DNA of 38,934 nt, taken from positions 1 to 38,934 of the IMG/VR virus record IMGVR_UViG_3300037852_000168; one strand, 5' to 3'. The stretch comes from a virus. Positions within the stretch are counted from its first letter, which is position 1; the number at the start of each line of letters is the position of its first letter. The translations under genes and the position numbers were made by a program. A model generated the notes under the pieces. That model made no database searches. It saw only the letters and a program-made list of their open reading frames with translations, and was not told the DNA's origin. Positions 8,123 through 14,469 of the stretch are shown one piece after another.

Positions 8123-8887
8123 TTAAGCCATTTCAGGAACGGAACTGGCGAGAGCAGCATACCCATGCATTTCACGGTACAGGTCTTTCTTAGCGGCATC
8201 CGTGAGCTTGAAGGCTTGAGCAATAGGACGCTTATCAAAGGCCAGTGGAGACGAAACCGCCTTCTCTGACTTTTCGATAGCCTTGTCTATTTGCTTTTCT
8301 CTACGAGACTCCGTTGCCTTTTGGGAAAGCCCCATTGCCTTGATGTATTTGTAGCTCTGTACTCCGATTTTATAGGGGTCTTTCGACTCCGCAATCGTAG
8401 CCGCCAACTCCGGTTCCTTTTCTTCTAAAAGAGATAAGGTTTCAGGATTAACGATCTCGGAAAAGTCTGAATATTGCCGATTCAGGCGGTCCATGAATTG
8501 ACCTTGCTCTTGAGCCTTGAGTGCTTTCGCTACCTCATTACGAATCAATTCCTCGGTATTTTTAAGAGCTCGCTGATGATTTTTTTCAGCCAGTTTCTTA
8601 ACCTTACCAAGAGGGACAAACTCGTCGTCGCCAATTGAGTCAAATTCATCAACTTCCTTTGGTGCAGGTACAACATTTGCAAGTTGAGCTTGCACAATCT
8701 GCATCTGCATATCGCGCATTTGTTTCAGCTCTCTTTCGAGCTCGGAATTCTTAAGACGCATCGCCTTCAAGTGCTGATTTGTCGTCGGCTCTTGACTAGC
8801 TTGCGTCTCCTTGACTTCATTGACTTGATTGTCAACCGGAGGAGCTACCTCTTGGATTACGCTATTTGGGTTTTCGTTCTCAGTCAT
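8123..8887 (-). CDS. Scaffolding protein
   Basis: The 254-residue protein is highly charged and mostly helical: an acidic disordered N-terminus (about 1-38), a coiled-coil segment (about 40-75, LKAMRLKNSELERELKQM), a DEFDSIGDDEF acidic patch, and a long Lys/Glu/Gln-rich helical part. This composition and the position immediately before the major capsid gene are typical of scaffolds that direct procapsid assembly and then exit. It is first in its minus-strand unit, with AAAGGAAAAA before the ATG. The start region faces the divergent plus-strand promoter at 8965-8993. Confidence 0.8.
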   Translation of the reverse strand: MTENENPNSVIQEVAPPVDNQVNEVKETQASQEPTTNQHLKAMRLKNSELERELKQMRDMQMQIVQAQLANVVPAPKEVDEFDSIGDDEFVPLGKVKKLAEKNHQRALKNTEELIRNEVAKALKAQEQGQFMDRLNRQYSDFSEIVNPETLSLLEEKEPELAATIAESKDPYKIGVQSYKYIKAMGLSQKATESRREKQIDKAIEKSEKAVSSPLAFDKRPIAQAFKLTDAAKKDLYREMHGYAALASSVPEMA

Positions 8888-8964
8888 TTTTTCCTTTTGT
8901 TCCGTGGCTGGCTAACCCCACAATACGCCATGGCGCAGAGCTACCTCGCCTAGTTCGCTCTAAG

Positions 8965-8993
8965 TTGACTTTCTATAATAAAATTATTATAAG
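8965..8993 (+). promoter_or_regulatory. Sigma70-type promoter for the 9014 operon (TTGACT-N17-TATAAG)
   Basis: TTGACT at 8965-8970 and TATAAG at 8988-8993 have exact 17-bp spacing; the spacer is AT-rich. Transcription would start about 15 bp before the ribosome-binding site AGAGAGG of the 9014 gene. The TTGACT box recurs at the phage's other strong promoters (21340, 26906, 27390, 34837 and 34894). Confidence 0.75.
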
Positions 8994-9013
8994 TCTATAA
9001 AAAAGAGAGGGTT

Positions 9014-9316
9014 ATGTTTTGTGAAAAATGCAAGATAGATCGTTCAGATAAGGATTTCGTAAATAATAAAAAATTGTGCTTTCGGTGTGAATATCAGGAA
9101 AAGCTAAGGAAAGCACCGCAAATGCAAGACGTTCGAAGACCCCTTTTCTGTCGCATGTGCACAAAACAAATCGCGCATGATGAAAGCTTAAAGAAAAGGC
9201 AAAGAACCGTATTTTGTTCCTTGGAGTGTGCACAAAAAGGACAAAAGGAGTTAAATAATAACTATTGGACTAGAAAGCTAAGCATTGCGAGAGTCCCCTA
9301 TTTCAGTTCTGACTAA
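9014..9316 (+). CDS. Small zinc-ribbon-like protein, 100 aa
   Basis: The 100-residue protein has three cysteine pairs: CEKC near residue 3, CFRC near 22, and CRMC/CSLEC near 47-73. This suggests one or two treble-clef or ribbon zinc sites. The AGAGAGG ribosome-binding site lies 3 bp from the ATG. It is the first gene of a two-gene plus-strand unit inserted between the scaffold gene and the accessory block, opposite to the surrounding genes. The function is unknown; a nucleic-acid-binding or regulatory role is possible. Confidence 0.75.
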   Translation: MFCEKCKIDRSDKDFVNNKKLCFRCEYQEKLRKAPQMQDVRRPLFCRMCTKQIAHDESLKKRQRTVFCSLECAQKGQKELNNNYWTRKLSIARVPYFSSD

Positions 9317-9330
9317 AGGAAGACCACCTC

Positions 9331-9870
9331 ATGGAACACAAGTCACTCATAGATCCATCCAGGAATACTGTAGGGTCCATTTATCGAGATGCGCTCATCA
9401 ATGGAGAAAGGGATGTCATCATTGGTGACGTGAATCATGAGATAAAGAAAGATCTTGTGAAGGACATCAATGAGGCAATTGATCATGGTGCTAGGGAAAT
9501 GGGGGACAAGCCTTTCTATCTAGCCATATACGAGAAGTATGACCTCATGCTGAAACGGGGCCTAGTCAGAATTCGAAAGATAACGAAGTATAGGCCTTAT
9601 CCTGAACAGGACAGCATGGTGTTTCATGTGTATCCTGGAGGTGACATCTTTTTCTGTTGGGAATTGCCGCACAGAACGCAAATGATCAACATCTTGATGA
9701 ATCCTGATCTTTACGATGCTGAACAGGTGAGCAAACTTAGACAATGGGAAAACCTTCAACTTGAGTACTTTGGCTTTACAAAAGATGAGAATGCTAATTG
9801 GGTAGAGAATCAGTTCTATCGAGGTGACACTCTCATGAAGTTGCCAGAAAGGAAAATCCTGCTGGCATAA
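9331..9870 (+). CDS. Hypothetical protein, 179 aa
   Basis: This soluble protein of mixed composition has no signal or membrane segment. It starts 14 bp after the preceding zinc-ribbon gene, so they are probably co-transcribed from the 8965 promoter. The middle of the protein (about 75-125) is rich in aromatic residues and His (VFHVYPGGDIFFCWELPHRTQ). I do not recognise a family. No terminator follows; the next genes face the opposite way and end 6 bp downstream. Confidence 0.7.
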   Translation: MEHKSLIDPSRNTVGSIYRDALINGERDVIIGDVNHEIKKDLVKDINEAIDHGAREMGDKPFYLAIYEKYDLMLKRGLVRIRKITKYRPYPEQDSMVFHVYPGGDIFFCWELPHRTQMINILMNPDLYDAEQVSKLRQWENLQLEYFGFTKDENANWVENQFYRGDTLMKLPERKILLA

Positions 9871-9875
9871 GATAT

Positions 9876-10091
9876 TCAGTTGTTTATGTTTTTGATTATT
9901 TGATGTAGAGCGTTGATTTCAATGCGAAGTCTTTCGTTTTCTCTGATAAGTGCATTCATTTTTTTTTCGATGGTGTCTATTGCTGTCTGATCTAATGGCA
10001 CCGAATTGTCTGGTGGAAAGCGTATTCCGTTCGGATATGCAATAAGTCCTTCAGGAGACATGGGAAATGGTGTTTTGCTCTCTATTGACAT
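9876..10091 (-). CDS. Small coiled-coil protein, 71 aa
   Basis: The N-terminal 40 residues are Pro/Gly-rich. Residues about 40-68 form a heptad-like helix (MNALIRENERLRIEINALHQIIKNI). The helix resembles the C-terminal helix of the protein at 10330-10587 (ELIRENKHLRARLDDLYE), so the two may be related or may pair. It overlaps the 3' end of the preceding gene by 10 bp and is the last gene of the accessory block. The function is unknown. Confidence 0.65.
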   Translation of the reverse strand: MSIESKTPFPMSPEGLIAYPNGIRFPPDNSVPLDQTAIDTIEKKMNALIRENERLRIEINALHQIIKNINN

Positions 10092-10333
10092 TCATCCTCC
10101 GACATACATGTACATGCTACTTTTTCATTCCAACATTCTTCACAACATTCATCTTCTGTTTCTTTTTCATTAAGATAAGCCCAAAGAGGAAATACAGAGT
10201 CATCCTTGCATTCAATCCAATGCTCTTCAGACCCCCAATAACGTATCAATTCTTTGCGGTGTGAATGTGAATTCCATACCCATATCAGTTCTCCGTGAGG
10301 AGGGCGATGATCTTTTATTTCGTACCATTTCAT
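10082..10333 (-). CDS. DUF551-like small protein with C-terminal cysteine cluster, 83 aa
   Basis: I place the start at the ATG at 10333, not at an upstream ATG (10366). It overlaps the previous stop as ATGA and has AGAGAGAG upstream. Residues 1-55 follow the DUF551 pattern: W near the start, 'KDHRPPHGELIWVWN', then an aromatic-rich second half. The C-terminus has CCEECW and CTC, a possible metal site. DUF551 proteins are common in phages and lack a known function. It is one of three related genes in this block. Confidence 0.65.
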   Translation of the reverse strand: MKWYEIKDHRPPHGELIWVWNSHSHRKELIRYWGSEEHWIECKDDSVFPLWAYLNEKETEDECCEECWNEKVACTCMSEDECQ

Positions 10334-10587
10334 TTGTCTCTCTCTACTGGAATTTGCGGATGCCATTGTTTGTAAAATCTTTCGTATAAATCATCCAGTC
10401 GTGCTCTAAGATGCTTATTTTCTCTGATCAGTTCTTCATGTACATACAGGAGGTCCTGGATACTATAATCTTTTGATCCCATGGGCATAGAAATGTCGCA
10501 TTCCTCCAGCGAAGAACAGAGAGGAGGTCTTAATGCCAAACAAATATACCGATTGCAAGAAGGACATGTGATTGATGTTCTATTCAA
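10330..10587 (-). CDS. Small zinc-finger/coiled-coil protein, probable TTG start, 85 aa
   Basis: The frame is open from an ATG at 10650, but the best start is TTG at 10587. It is preceded by AGGAG at a spacing of 4 and sits on the stop region of the upstream gene. From there the protein has CPSC...C...C (about residues 9-31) and a C-terminal helix with ELIRENKHLRARLDDLYE. ATG codons further in (MPMG) are alternatives, with GGAGG 14 bases upstream. The gene is coupled to the next by ATGA. The function is unknown. Confidence 0.55.
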   Translation of the reverse strand: MNRTSITCPSCNRYICLALRPPLCSSLEECDISMPMGSKDYSIQDLLYVHEELIRENKHLRARLDDLYERFYKQWHPQIPVERDK

Positions 10588-10792
10588 AAAAACTCCTATA
10601 GAATTCTTCAACTTGTTCTTTTGGAAACCTAGAGAACCAACACTCATCACATTCTCCTATGTGATCTCCATAGCTATCTAAACAATAGGATTTGTTACAT
10701 TTGAAGCAATGTTTTTTCTGGATCTCGGAATTCATCAACATATCTGCCAATTTATTTATGTCTTCAATTGTGATTTCTGTTGGTTTATCCAT
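10580..10792 (-). CDS. Small zinc-ribbon protein, 70 aa
   Basis: The 70-residue protein has CFKC near residue 28 and CDEC near residue 50, a classic two-knuckle zinc ribbon, flanked by acidic helical ends. It overlaps its neighbours on both sides by 8 bp, consistent with a translationally coupled operon. The function is unknown. Confidence 0.65.
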   Translation of the reverse strand: MDKPTEITIEDINKLADMLMNSEIQKKHCFKCNKSYCLDSYGDHIGECDECWFSRFPKEQVEEFYRSFFE

Positions 10793-10946
10793 TTATCTTC
10801 TCCTTATGCACACAAAACTCTGGCAAGCATTTTGGACAAACATACAATCCATCTGATCGCTGTGCACTTTCACATTCATGGCAGTTTCGGAAGTTCAATA
10901 TATTTGTTAATGGGATCTTTTTTAGATCCAAAACCCCACCATTCAT
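10785..10946 (-). CDS. Small zinc-ribbon protein, about 53 aa (start uncertain)
   Basis: CHEC and CPKC are separated by about 13 residues, followed by a further Cys and His, indicating a zinc ribbon. The chosen ATG at 10946 has GGAG 6 bp upstream. It lies inside the upstream DUF551-like gene (10876-11091), giving a 71-bp overlap in another frame, so a later start (TTG at about 10905) is possible. The ribbon itself lies mostly beyond the overlap. Confidence 0.45.
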   Translation of the reverse strand: MNGGVLDLKKIPLTNILNFRNCHECESAQRSDGLYVCPKCLPEFCVHKEKING

Positions 10947-11091
10947 CACTTTCTCCATAAATCTCTGATGTCCAAATATCTTCCCATTTATCTTCTCCAA
11001 TATATTCGACTAGCTTATAGCTGTATCCATCAGTGATTACGCATTCAGCACCTTTTTTAGGATACCCGTCCTTGACTCTATTGAATTGCAT
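10876..11091 (-). CDS. DUF551-like small protein, 71 aa
   Basis: The 71-residue protein matches the DUF551 layout: N-terminal 'RVKDGYPKKGAECVITDG', a central YKLVEYIGEDKW, and a C-terminal YIELPKLP in place of the usual THWxPLP. It is related to the genes at 11559-11747 and 10082-10333. It is separated by no gap from the upstream gene (stop at 11092). The function of the family is unknown. Confidence 0.65.
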   Translation of the reverse strand: MQFNRVKDGYPKKGAECVITDGYSYKLVEYIGEDKWEDIWTSEIYGESDEWWGFGSKKDPINKYIELPKLP

Positions 11092-11274
11092 CTAATCTCT
11101 CCTGATTATATATGCAGGACCGAATGGCGTTTCTTCTAGATCATCTTGGTTATATGGGATGTTGTGCTGTATCAAAAATGACTCAAGAAGATGAATGTTG
11201 CTTGAGAACTTCCATCCTATTTTCGCATCTTGCACTTGCGGTGGTTCGTTACCTTGAGGAGGCCTATAGATCAA
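11092..11274 (-). CDS. Hypothetical protein, 60 aa
   Basis: The 60-residue soluble protein has a Pro/Gln-rich N-terminus and ends in FGPAYIIRRD. It begins 2 bp after the stop of the previous gene and stops directly at the next start, consistent with the packed operon. No family is recognised. Confidence 0.55.
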   Translation of the reverse strand: MIYRPPQGNEPPQVQDAKIGWKFSSNIHLLESFLIQHNIPYNQDDLEETPFGPAYIIRRD

Positions 11275-11275
11275 T

Positions 11276-11557
11276 TTATTCCTCTTTCTCTCTCGAATCG
11301 TTTGAATTCATGACTTTTGTTTTAAAATCACCGTATCTTTTTCCATCAAGGAATTCTTGCAGCTGTTTCATATTGAGTTTCAGTCTCATTTGCAAGCACT
11401 CAGCCTCATCTGGTCCTATTTTTGAATAATTAATAAGACGTTTAATATCTAGCAGACAGCCAGCAAGCGCTTGTGCAATGAGTCTAGGGTCTTGGGCGCA
11501 AAAATAGTCGGTGAGTTCATCAAGAATCTCTTTGTTGTTCTTGCAATTATCTTTCAT
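11276..11557 (-). CDS. Hypothetical helical protein, 93 aa
   Basis: The 93-residue protein is predominantly helical and charged, with a C-terminal KE-rich tail. Residues 30-40 (AQALAGCLLDIK) form an amphipathic helix. It is tightly packed between DUF551 genes. No domain is recognised; a small regulator or inhibitor is possible, by context only. Confidence 0.6.
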   Translation of the reverse strand: MKDNCKNNKEILDELTDYFCAQDPRLIAQALAGCLLDIKRLINYSKIGPDEAECLQMRLKLNMKQLQEFLDGKRYGDFKTKVMNSNDSREKEE

Positions 11558-11558
11558 G

Positions 11559-11747
11559 TTATTCCTTTGGTGCGTCTGGTAAAGGAGTCCAGTGAGTTAC
11601 TCCAAATACAGCACTATCTTCATAGCATACAGGAAAGCTACACCAGCTATCATAAAGACGGAAAGCTACGCAAATGTCATCATTTGCAAACACAATTACC
11701 CGTTCATTGTCTTTTGGTAGTTTTTCGTTAACATTTATCCATTGCAT
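11559..11747 (-). CDS. DUF551 protein, 62 aa
   Basis: This is the clearest DUF551 member in the block. It starts QWINVNEKLPKDNERVIVFA and ends VTHWTPLPDAPKE, which are the two conserved halves of the family (W-I-x-V-x-x-x-L-P and T-H-W-x-P-L-P). The length is typical. DUF551 genes are frequent in phage early or accessory regions; their biochemical role is not known to me. The neighbouring HTH gene ends just upstream. Confidence 0.8.
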   Translation of the reverse strand: MQWINVNEKLPKDNERVIVFANDDICVAFRLYDSWCSFPVCYEDSAVFGVTHWTPLPDAPKE

Positions 11748-11748
11748 G

Positions 11749-12024
11749 CTATCTCCTTATCATCTTTTTCCTATAATATTCTAGTAGAGCCAGTTGCATC
11801 TTTGTGTTTTTTGCCATTTGCAACGCTTCGAAATGTTGTTGCGCCTTTTCAGGGTCGTAATCTTTGACATTACCCAAGCGCCTTGACTCCCTTCTTATCG
11901 TGCTCTTGGAGCGATTCATTTTCGTAGCAATCTCTTGATAAGTAAGAGTTGTTTGTATCAATTCATGAATGTGCTTGCGTTCATCCAATGACAATGGATT
12001 CTTGACAGACCATTTGCTAATCAT
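11749..12024 (-). CDS. IS30-type helix-turn-helix regulator, 91 aa
   Basis: The start is placed at 12024, where GAGG lies about 6 bp upstream and the ATG overlaps the previous stop. Residues 10-50 match the HTH found at the N-terminus of IS30 transposases: PLSLDERKHI, then LTYQEIATKMNRSKSTIRRESRR with the HTH at about 28-49. There is no transposase catalytic domain and no inverted repeats, so this is a stand-alone DNA-binding protein, probably a transcription regulator rather than a mobile element. The C-terminus is basic. Confidence 0.75.
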   Translation of the reverse strand: MISKWSVKNPLSLDERKHIHELIQTTLTYQEIATKMNRSKSTIRRESRRLGNVKDYDPEKAQQHFEALQMAKNTKMQLALLEYYRKKMIRR

Positions 12025-12202
12025 GTTTATCCTCATCAATATTCAAGACAACCTGCTCCTTCGTAATATTCCAGTGATATCCATTGCTCATCACACAATC
12101 ATAACATTTATCCCATGGTTTAAAATCACCTGTGTGTGTGTTTTCAAGTCCTGTGTTATGTTTCTTGCCACAAGATATACATATCCTAGATTCAGGTGCC
12201 AT
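12017..12202 (-). CDS. Small zinc-ribbon protein, about 61 aa
   Basis: It has CISC near the N-terminus and CYDC about 30 residues later, so a two-knuckle zinc ribbon is likely. An upstream ATG at 12235 would add 11 residues; I prefer 12202 because AGAAG lies upstream and the protein starts close to the first knuckle. It overlaps the HTH regulator start by 8 bp. The function is unknown. Confidence 0.6.
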   Translation of the reverse strand: MAPESRICISCGKKHNTGLENTHTGDFKPWDKCYDCVMSNGYHWNITKEQVVLNIDEDKHD

Positions 12203-12249
12203 AATCACTTCTCTCATGGGTAGGTTGATGGGCAATCTTTAAGGACGGA

Positions 12250-12474
12250 CTACTCATCTAGTCCATCGAGTCCTGTCTCTATTCCATTAAGATAGTCATT
12301 TGAAACTTTCAGTATGCATTCTGCTACTTCAATTGCTTCTTGGGGAGAAAGAAGCAGTTCTATAACTGTTTTATCCAATTCTACGCATGCCATTCGGATG
12401 GCCATATCTTCACCACACGCACAAGAAGAATATATGTAAAAACCTTCATGAGGACTTCGTTTATATATTTTCAT
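12250..12474 (-). CDS. Hypothetical protein, 74 aa
   Basis: The 74-residue acidic protein has a CAC motif near residue 18, a mixed centre and an acidic end. There is no membrane segment. It is flanked by small zinc-ribbon genes with gaps of 13-48 bp. No family is recognised with certainty. Confidence 0.6.
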   Translation of the reverse strand: MKIYKRSPHEGFYIYSSCACGEDMAIRMACVELDKTVIELLLSPQEAIEVAECILKVSNDYLNGIETGLDGLDE

Positions 12475-12487
12475 AATTTAACTCATG

Positions 12488-12805
12488 CTAGGGATAAGTT
12501 GAGGGACAATCTTTATTTTGGCATGGAGTTTTCACGGGCCACCAGTTGAAACAATAGGGGCATTTCCATTCTTTGACATAGCCTGATTCTTCCCACTTTA
12601 CGATGTTGGACTCTAGCGTATAAAGTCCAGAGCGATCTTGTGAGATAGATTTCGTTTCAAGCCAGTGATTGTGTCCAATATGGATTTTAAACATTCCCTT
12701 AGACATATCCAATTCTTCAGTGTCTATGTACATTTTTTCATCAACAATGGCCCCTAGAGGCGATAGAGATGATAAAAATAACAGCGCGCAGATAATCTTT
12801 TTCAT
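12488..12805 (-). CDS. Exported small zinc-ribbon protein, 105 aa
   Basis: The N-terminus is a typical Sec signal peptide: MKK, a hydrophobic core (IICALLFLSSL) and a likely cleavage after PLGA at about residue 19. No lipobox cysteine is present. The mature part contains FKIHIGHNHWLETKSI and a C-terminal zinc-ribbon-like CPYC...CQNKDC. An exported zinc ribbon in a phage accessory block is unusual. The body weakly reminds me of small conserved proteins of environmental Chlamydiota, but that is memory, not a search. It could alter the host envelope (superinfection or host interaction) or be a host gene acquired by the phage. Confidence 0.7.
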   Translation of the reverse strand: MKKIICALLFLSSLSPLGAIVDEKMYIDTEELDMSKGMFKIHIGHNHWLETKSISQDRSGLYTLESNIVKWEESGYVKEWKCPYCFNWWPVKTPCQNKDCPSTYP

Positions 12806-13053
12806 GTTTCCTCTATATTGTCTTGATTAGTGTCACTTTCAAATTCTTTATAACATTCAATCACGTCATCATAACCAAAAATGACTGGATCATCTCCACA
12901 TTTGTGACATCGAAAATAGACAATCCCTACTGTCCTCCAATCGAAATCATCACCTATCTTGAATGCTTCCTTATAGCATGAAGCGCAAAGCCATTTCTTA
13001 TCACATTCACAATCTAGGCAATGATCTGAACATGATTCACACTCTCCACTCAT
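12802..13053 (-). CDS. Cysteine-rich zinc-binding protein, 83 aa
   Basis: The start is at 13053, where ATG overlaps the upstream TGA (ATGA). The first 35 residues have CESC, CLDCEC and CASC, and a further CHKC lies near residue 52. Nine cysteines in 55 residues indicate at least two zinc sites (treble-clef or RING-like spacing, not proven). It overlaps the exported protein's start by 4 bp. The function is unknown. Confidence 0.65.
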   Translation of the reverse strand: MSGECESCSDHCLDCECDKKWLCASCYKEAFKIGDDFDWRTVGIVYFRCHKCGDDPVIFGYDDVIECYKEFESDTNQDNIEET

Positions 13054-13244
13054 ATAACAGCACCACAAGAACAGACCCATACTGCATATTCTTTTCCAAT
13101 TAACATGGTTCTATAACCATTTGTACACCTGTTGCATATAGGAATTTCCACTTCATTTCCTTCTGAATCAAAGGCGGTCGCATTAATAAATAAAGCTCCA
13201 CCGTTGCTTCCAAATTCTGCTTGCAGTTCGCTTTCATCACTCAT
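13050..13244 (-). CDS. Small zinc-ribbon protein, 64 aa
   Basis: CNRC near residue 37 and CSC near residue 58 form the knuckles of a ribbon with a beta-rich centre (TMLIGKEYAVWVC). The N-terminal half is acidic. It is coupled to both neighbours by 4-bp overlaps. The function is unknown. Confidence 0.65.
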   Translation of the reverse strand: MSDESELQAEFGSNGGALFINATAFDSEGNEVEIPICNRCTNGYRTMLIGKEYAVWVCSCGAVI

Positions 13245-13621
13245 GGCTCTGCCCTTATAATGCTTTCAGGATACTTTTCACAGGCTTCTAAATATAGTCC
13301 AGTAAAGGAAACAAGATGGCCGTAGGTACCCCATCCATTTTCAGGACTCAATAGCAAACACGTCTCTTTAGATGTCCTAAGTTTCTCAAGTCCTTCCTTC
13401 AAAACAGGAATCAATTGTAAGGCCTTCACAAAACCATGTTCTTCAGGTCGCCATAATGCCTCATATAAACCACAATGTGCAGCCATTGCGGTTAAATTAT
13501 GCGTGATTTTCCCATAGAAATACTCTTTGCGCATCTGTTCAGTCTTCACTTGACCACAAGCATGGCATTCGCTTTGCACGGTCATCTCTTCGGCGTCTTC
13601 GAGATATACAGCTAAACCCAT
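13241..13621 (-). CDS. Conserved phage/bacterial protein of unknown function, 126 aa
   Basis: The 126-residue protein has a CHAC pair near residue 19, then ITHNLTAMAAHCGLYEALWRPEE, and NGWGTYGHLVSF followed by YLEACEKYP. I recognise the ITHNL-x-x-MA...YxxLWRPEE...NGWGTY signature as a widespread uncharacterised family in bacteria and phages. It is first in its transcription unit; the preceding base pairs hold an intrinsic terminator whose U-tract runs into the AGGG ribosome-binding site. Confidence 0.75.
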   Translation of the reverse strand: MGLAVYLEDAEEMTVQSECHACGQVKTEQMRKEYFYGKITHNLTAMAAHCGLYEALWRPEEHGFVKALQLIPVLKEGLEKLRTSKETCLLLSPENGWGTYGHLVSFTGLYLEACEKYPESIIRAEP

Positions 13622-13635
13622 AAATATGACCCTAT

Positions 13636-13671
13636 AAAAAATCGGACCTGGCTATGTGGAACCAGATCCGA
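13636..13671 (-). terminator. Intrinsic terminator/attenuator upstream of the 13241-13621 gene
   Basis: On the minus strand, TCGGATCTGG and CCAGGTCCGA pair (10 bp with one G-U) around a 10-base loop and are followed by TTTTTT. The U-tract leads straight into ATAGGG, the ribosome-binding site of the next gene. It would end transcripts from the 13739-13972 gene or act as an attenuator for the accessory operon. Confidence 0.8.
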
Positions 13672-13738
13672 CCAACTTCAACTAGGAGGACTTGAAAATC
13701 AGGAGGAAGCCTTCTAAACGCCTGCTGATAGCGCCATC

Positions 13739-13972
13739 TTACGAAACTTCATTTTTATCCGCAAGTGCAGCTTGCATGTCCTTAAGACTTTTTTCTTCAA
13801 AGATTCGCTTAGACATGACGAAAGCTGCCTTCATCTCTTGAGTCCAATGAAGAATTGTCTCAATATAATCAGATTCATCTTTTGTGATGGTCGTAAAGTA
13901 TGTCCAAAAAAATTCCATCATTTCAGGTATGGACTTTGTGGAGTCTACTACAGGAGGTTTTGGATTAGACAT
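13739..13972 (-). CDS. Hypothetical acidic helical protein, 77 aa
   Basis: The 77-residue protein is predominantly helical (EMMEFFWTYFTT, ILHWTQEMKAAFVMSKRIFEE), without a signal or membrane segment. A modest AGG site precedes the ATG at 13972. It is isolated: an intrinsic terminator follows and a region with a candidate plus-strand small RNA precedes it. The function is unknown. Confidence 0.6.
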   Translation of the reverse strand: MSNPKPPVVDSTKSIPEMMEFFWTYFTTITKDESDYIETILHWTQEMKAAFVMSKRIFEEKSLKDMQAALADKNEVS

Positions 13973-13994
13973 GATACCTGCATAAGAAAGTGGG

Positions 13995-14101
13995 TTGACA
14001 ATAAGAATATTGAATTGATAAGATGCGATTGCATATAGCGTGCTTCATACCTCTCTTTAAAGGTTGGCATCCGGTCATCTTGGCCGGATGTTTTATTTTT
14101 T
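13995..14101 (+). ncRNA. Candidate plus-strand small RNA (promoter + terminator, no gene)
   Basis: TTGACA (13995-14000) and TAAGAT (14019-14024) at 18-bp spacing form a plausible plus-strand promoter. An intrinsic terminator follows at 14068-14101: CATCCGG, a 9-base loop, CCGGATG, then TTTTATTTTTT. The predicted RNA is about 70 bases (about 14030-14100). Its middle contains CCUCUCU, complementary to the AGAGAGG-type ribosome-binding sites used by several genes here. No plus-strand gene lies upstream for over 4 kb. The U-tract overlaps the end of the 14093-14221 gene on the other strand. Confidence 0.5.
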
Positions 14102-14221
14102 AGGAGGCTTTTCCGGTATACGAGGCAAGCCTTTAAGCGGTGGAGGATTGCCTATAGTGCGCAACTTGGGAAGCGGAGCCAACTTCTTAAGATCTTGGAG
14201 ATTGCTTTTCAGCTTCTGCAT
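14093..14221 (-). CDS. Small Pro/Lys-rich protein, 42 aa
   Basis: The 42-residue frame starts with ATG at 14221 and AGGG 5 bp upstream. It begins with a basic helix, then a proline-rich tail (PPPLKGLPRIPEKPPKK). In composition it matches the small K/P-rich protein at 3984-4097. It sits between portal-linked genes and the candidate small RNA. The function is unknown. Confidence 0.6.
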   Translation of the reverse strand: MQKLKSNLQDLKKLAPLPKLRTIGNPPPLKGLPRIPEKPPKK

Positions 14222-14232
14222 GATATCCCTAT

Positions 14233-14265
14233 AAAAAGAGGGTGCAGGTTGCGTAACCTGACCCC
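14233..14265 (-). terminator. Intrinsic terminator between 14279 and 14221 genes
   Basis: On the minus strand CAGGTT-ACGC-AACCTG forms a 6-bp stem extended by GGG/CCC across a small internal loop, and is followed by TCTTTTT and then ATAGGG, the next gene's ribosome-binding site. The layout is the same as at 13636-13671: a terminator whose U-tract abuts TATAGGG. Confidence 0.6.
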
Positions 14266-14278
14266 ATGTAAAGCGGCT

Positions 14279-14458
14279 TTACTTCTTAGGAGTATGCAAA
14301 GTTAGCGTGCTCTTTTCTTGACGCATACGCAAATTCTCCATGTCACGCATCGTATTCTCTGGCTCTCGATAAAAATTGAGAGAATACTGATCTTTCATGG
14401 ATATTGGGCCTCTTTGCACTTCCACGCCATTCTGCTTATGAGAGTCTCGTTTAGCCAT
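14279..14458 (-). CDS. Hypothetical protein, 59 aa
   Basis: The 59-residue frame has a near-perfect GGAGG site 6 bp before the ATG at 14458. It is rich in Arg, Met and Asn, with a helical middle (MRDMENLRMRQEK). It lies in the portal-distal small-gene group and is probably translated well. No family is recognised. Confidence 0.65.
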   Translation of the reverse strand: MAKRDSHKQNGVEVQRGPISMKDQYSLNFYREPENTMRDMENLRMRQEKSTLTLHTPKK

Positions 14459-14469
14459 GAGAGACCTCC

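Noticed and set aside
11749-12024. IS30-type transposase
   Set aside because: Only the HTH part is present in 91 residues, with no DDE catalytic domain and no terminal inverted repeats, so it is a stand-alone regulator.
13969-14048. Minus-strand peptide gene starting at 14048
   Set aside because: The AGAGAGG site is only one base from the ATG and the peptide has no coding character; it is more likely leader or small-RNA sequence.
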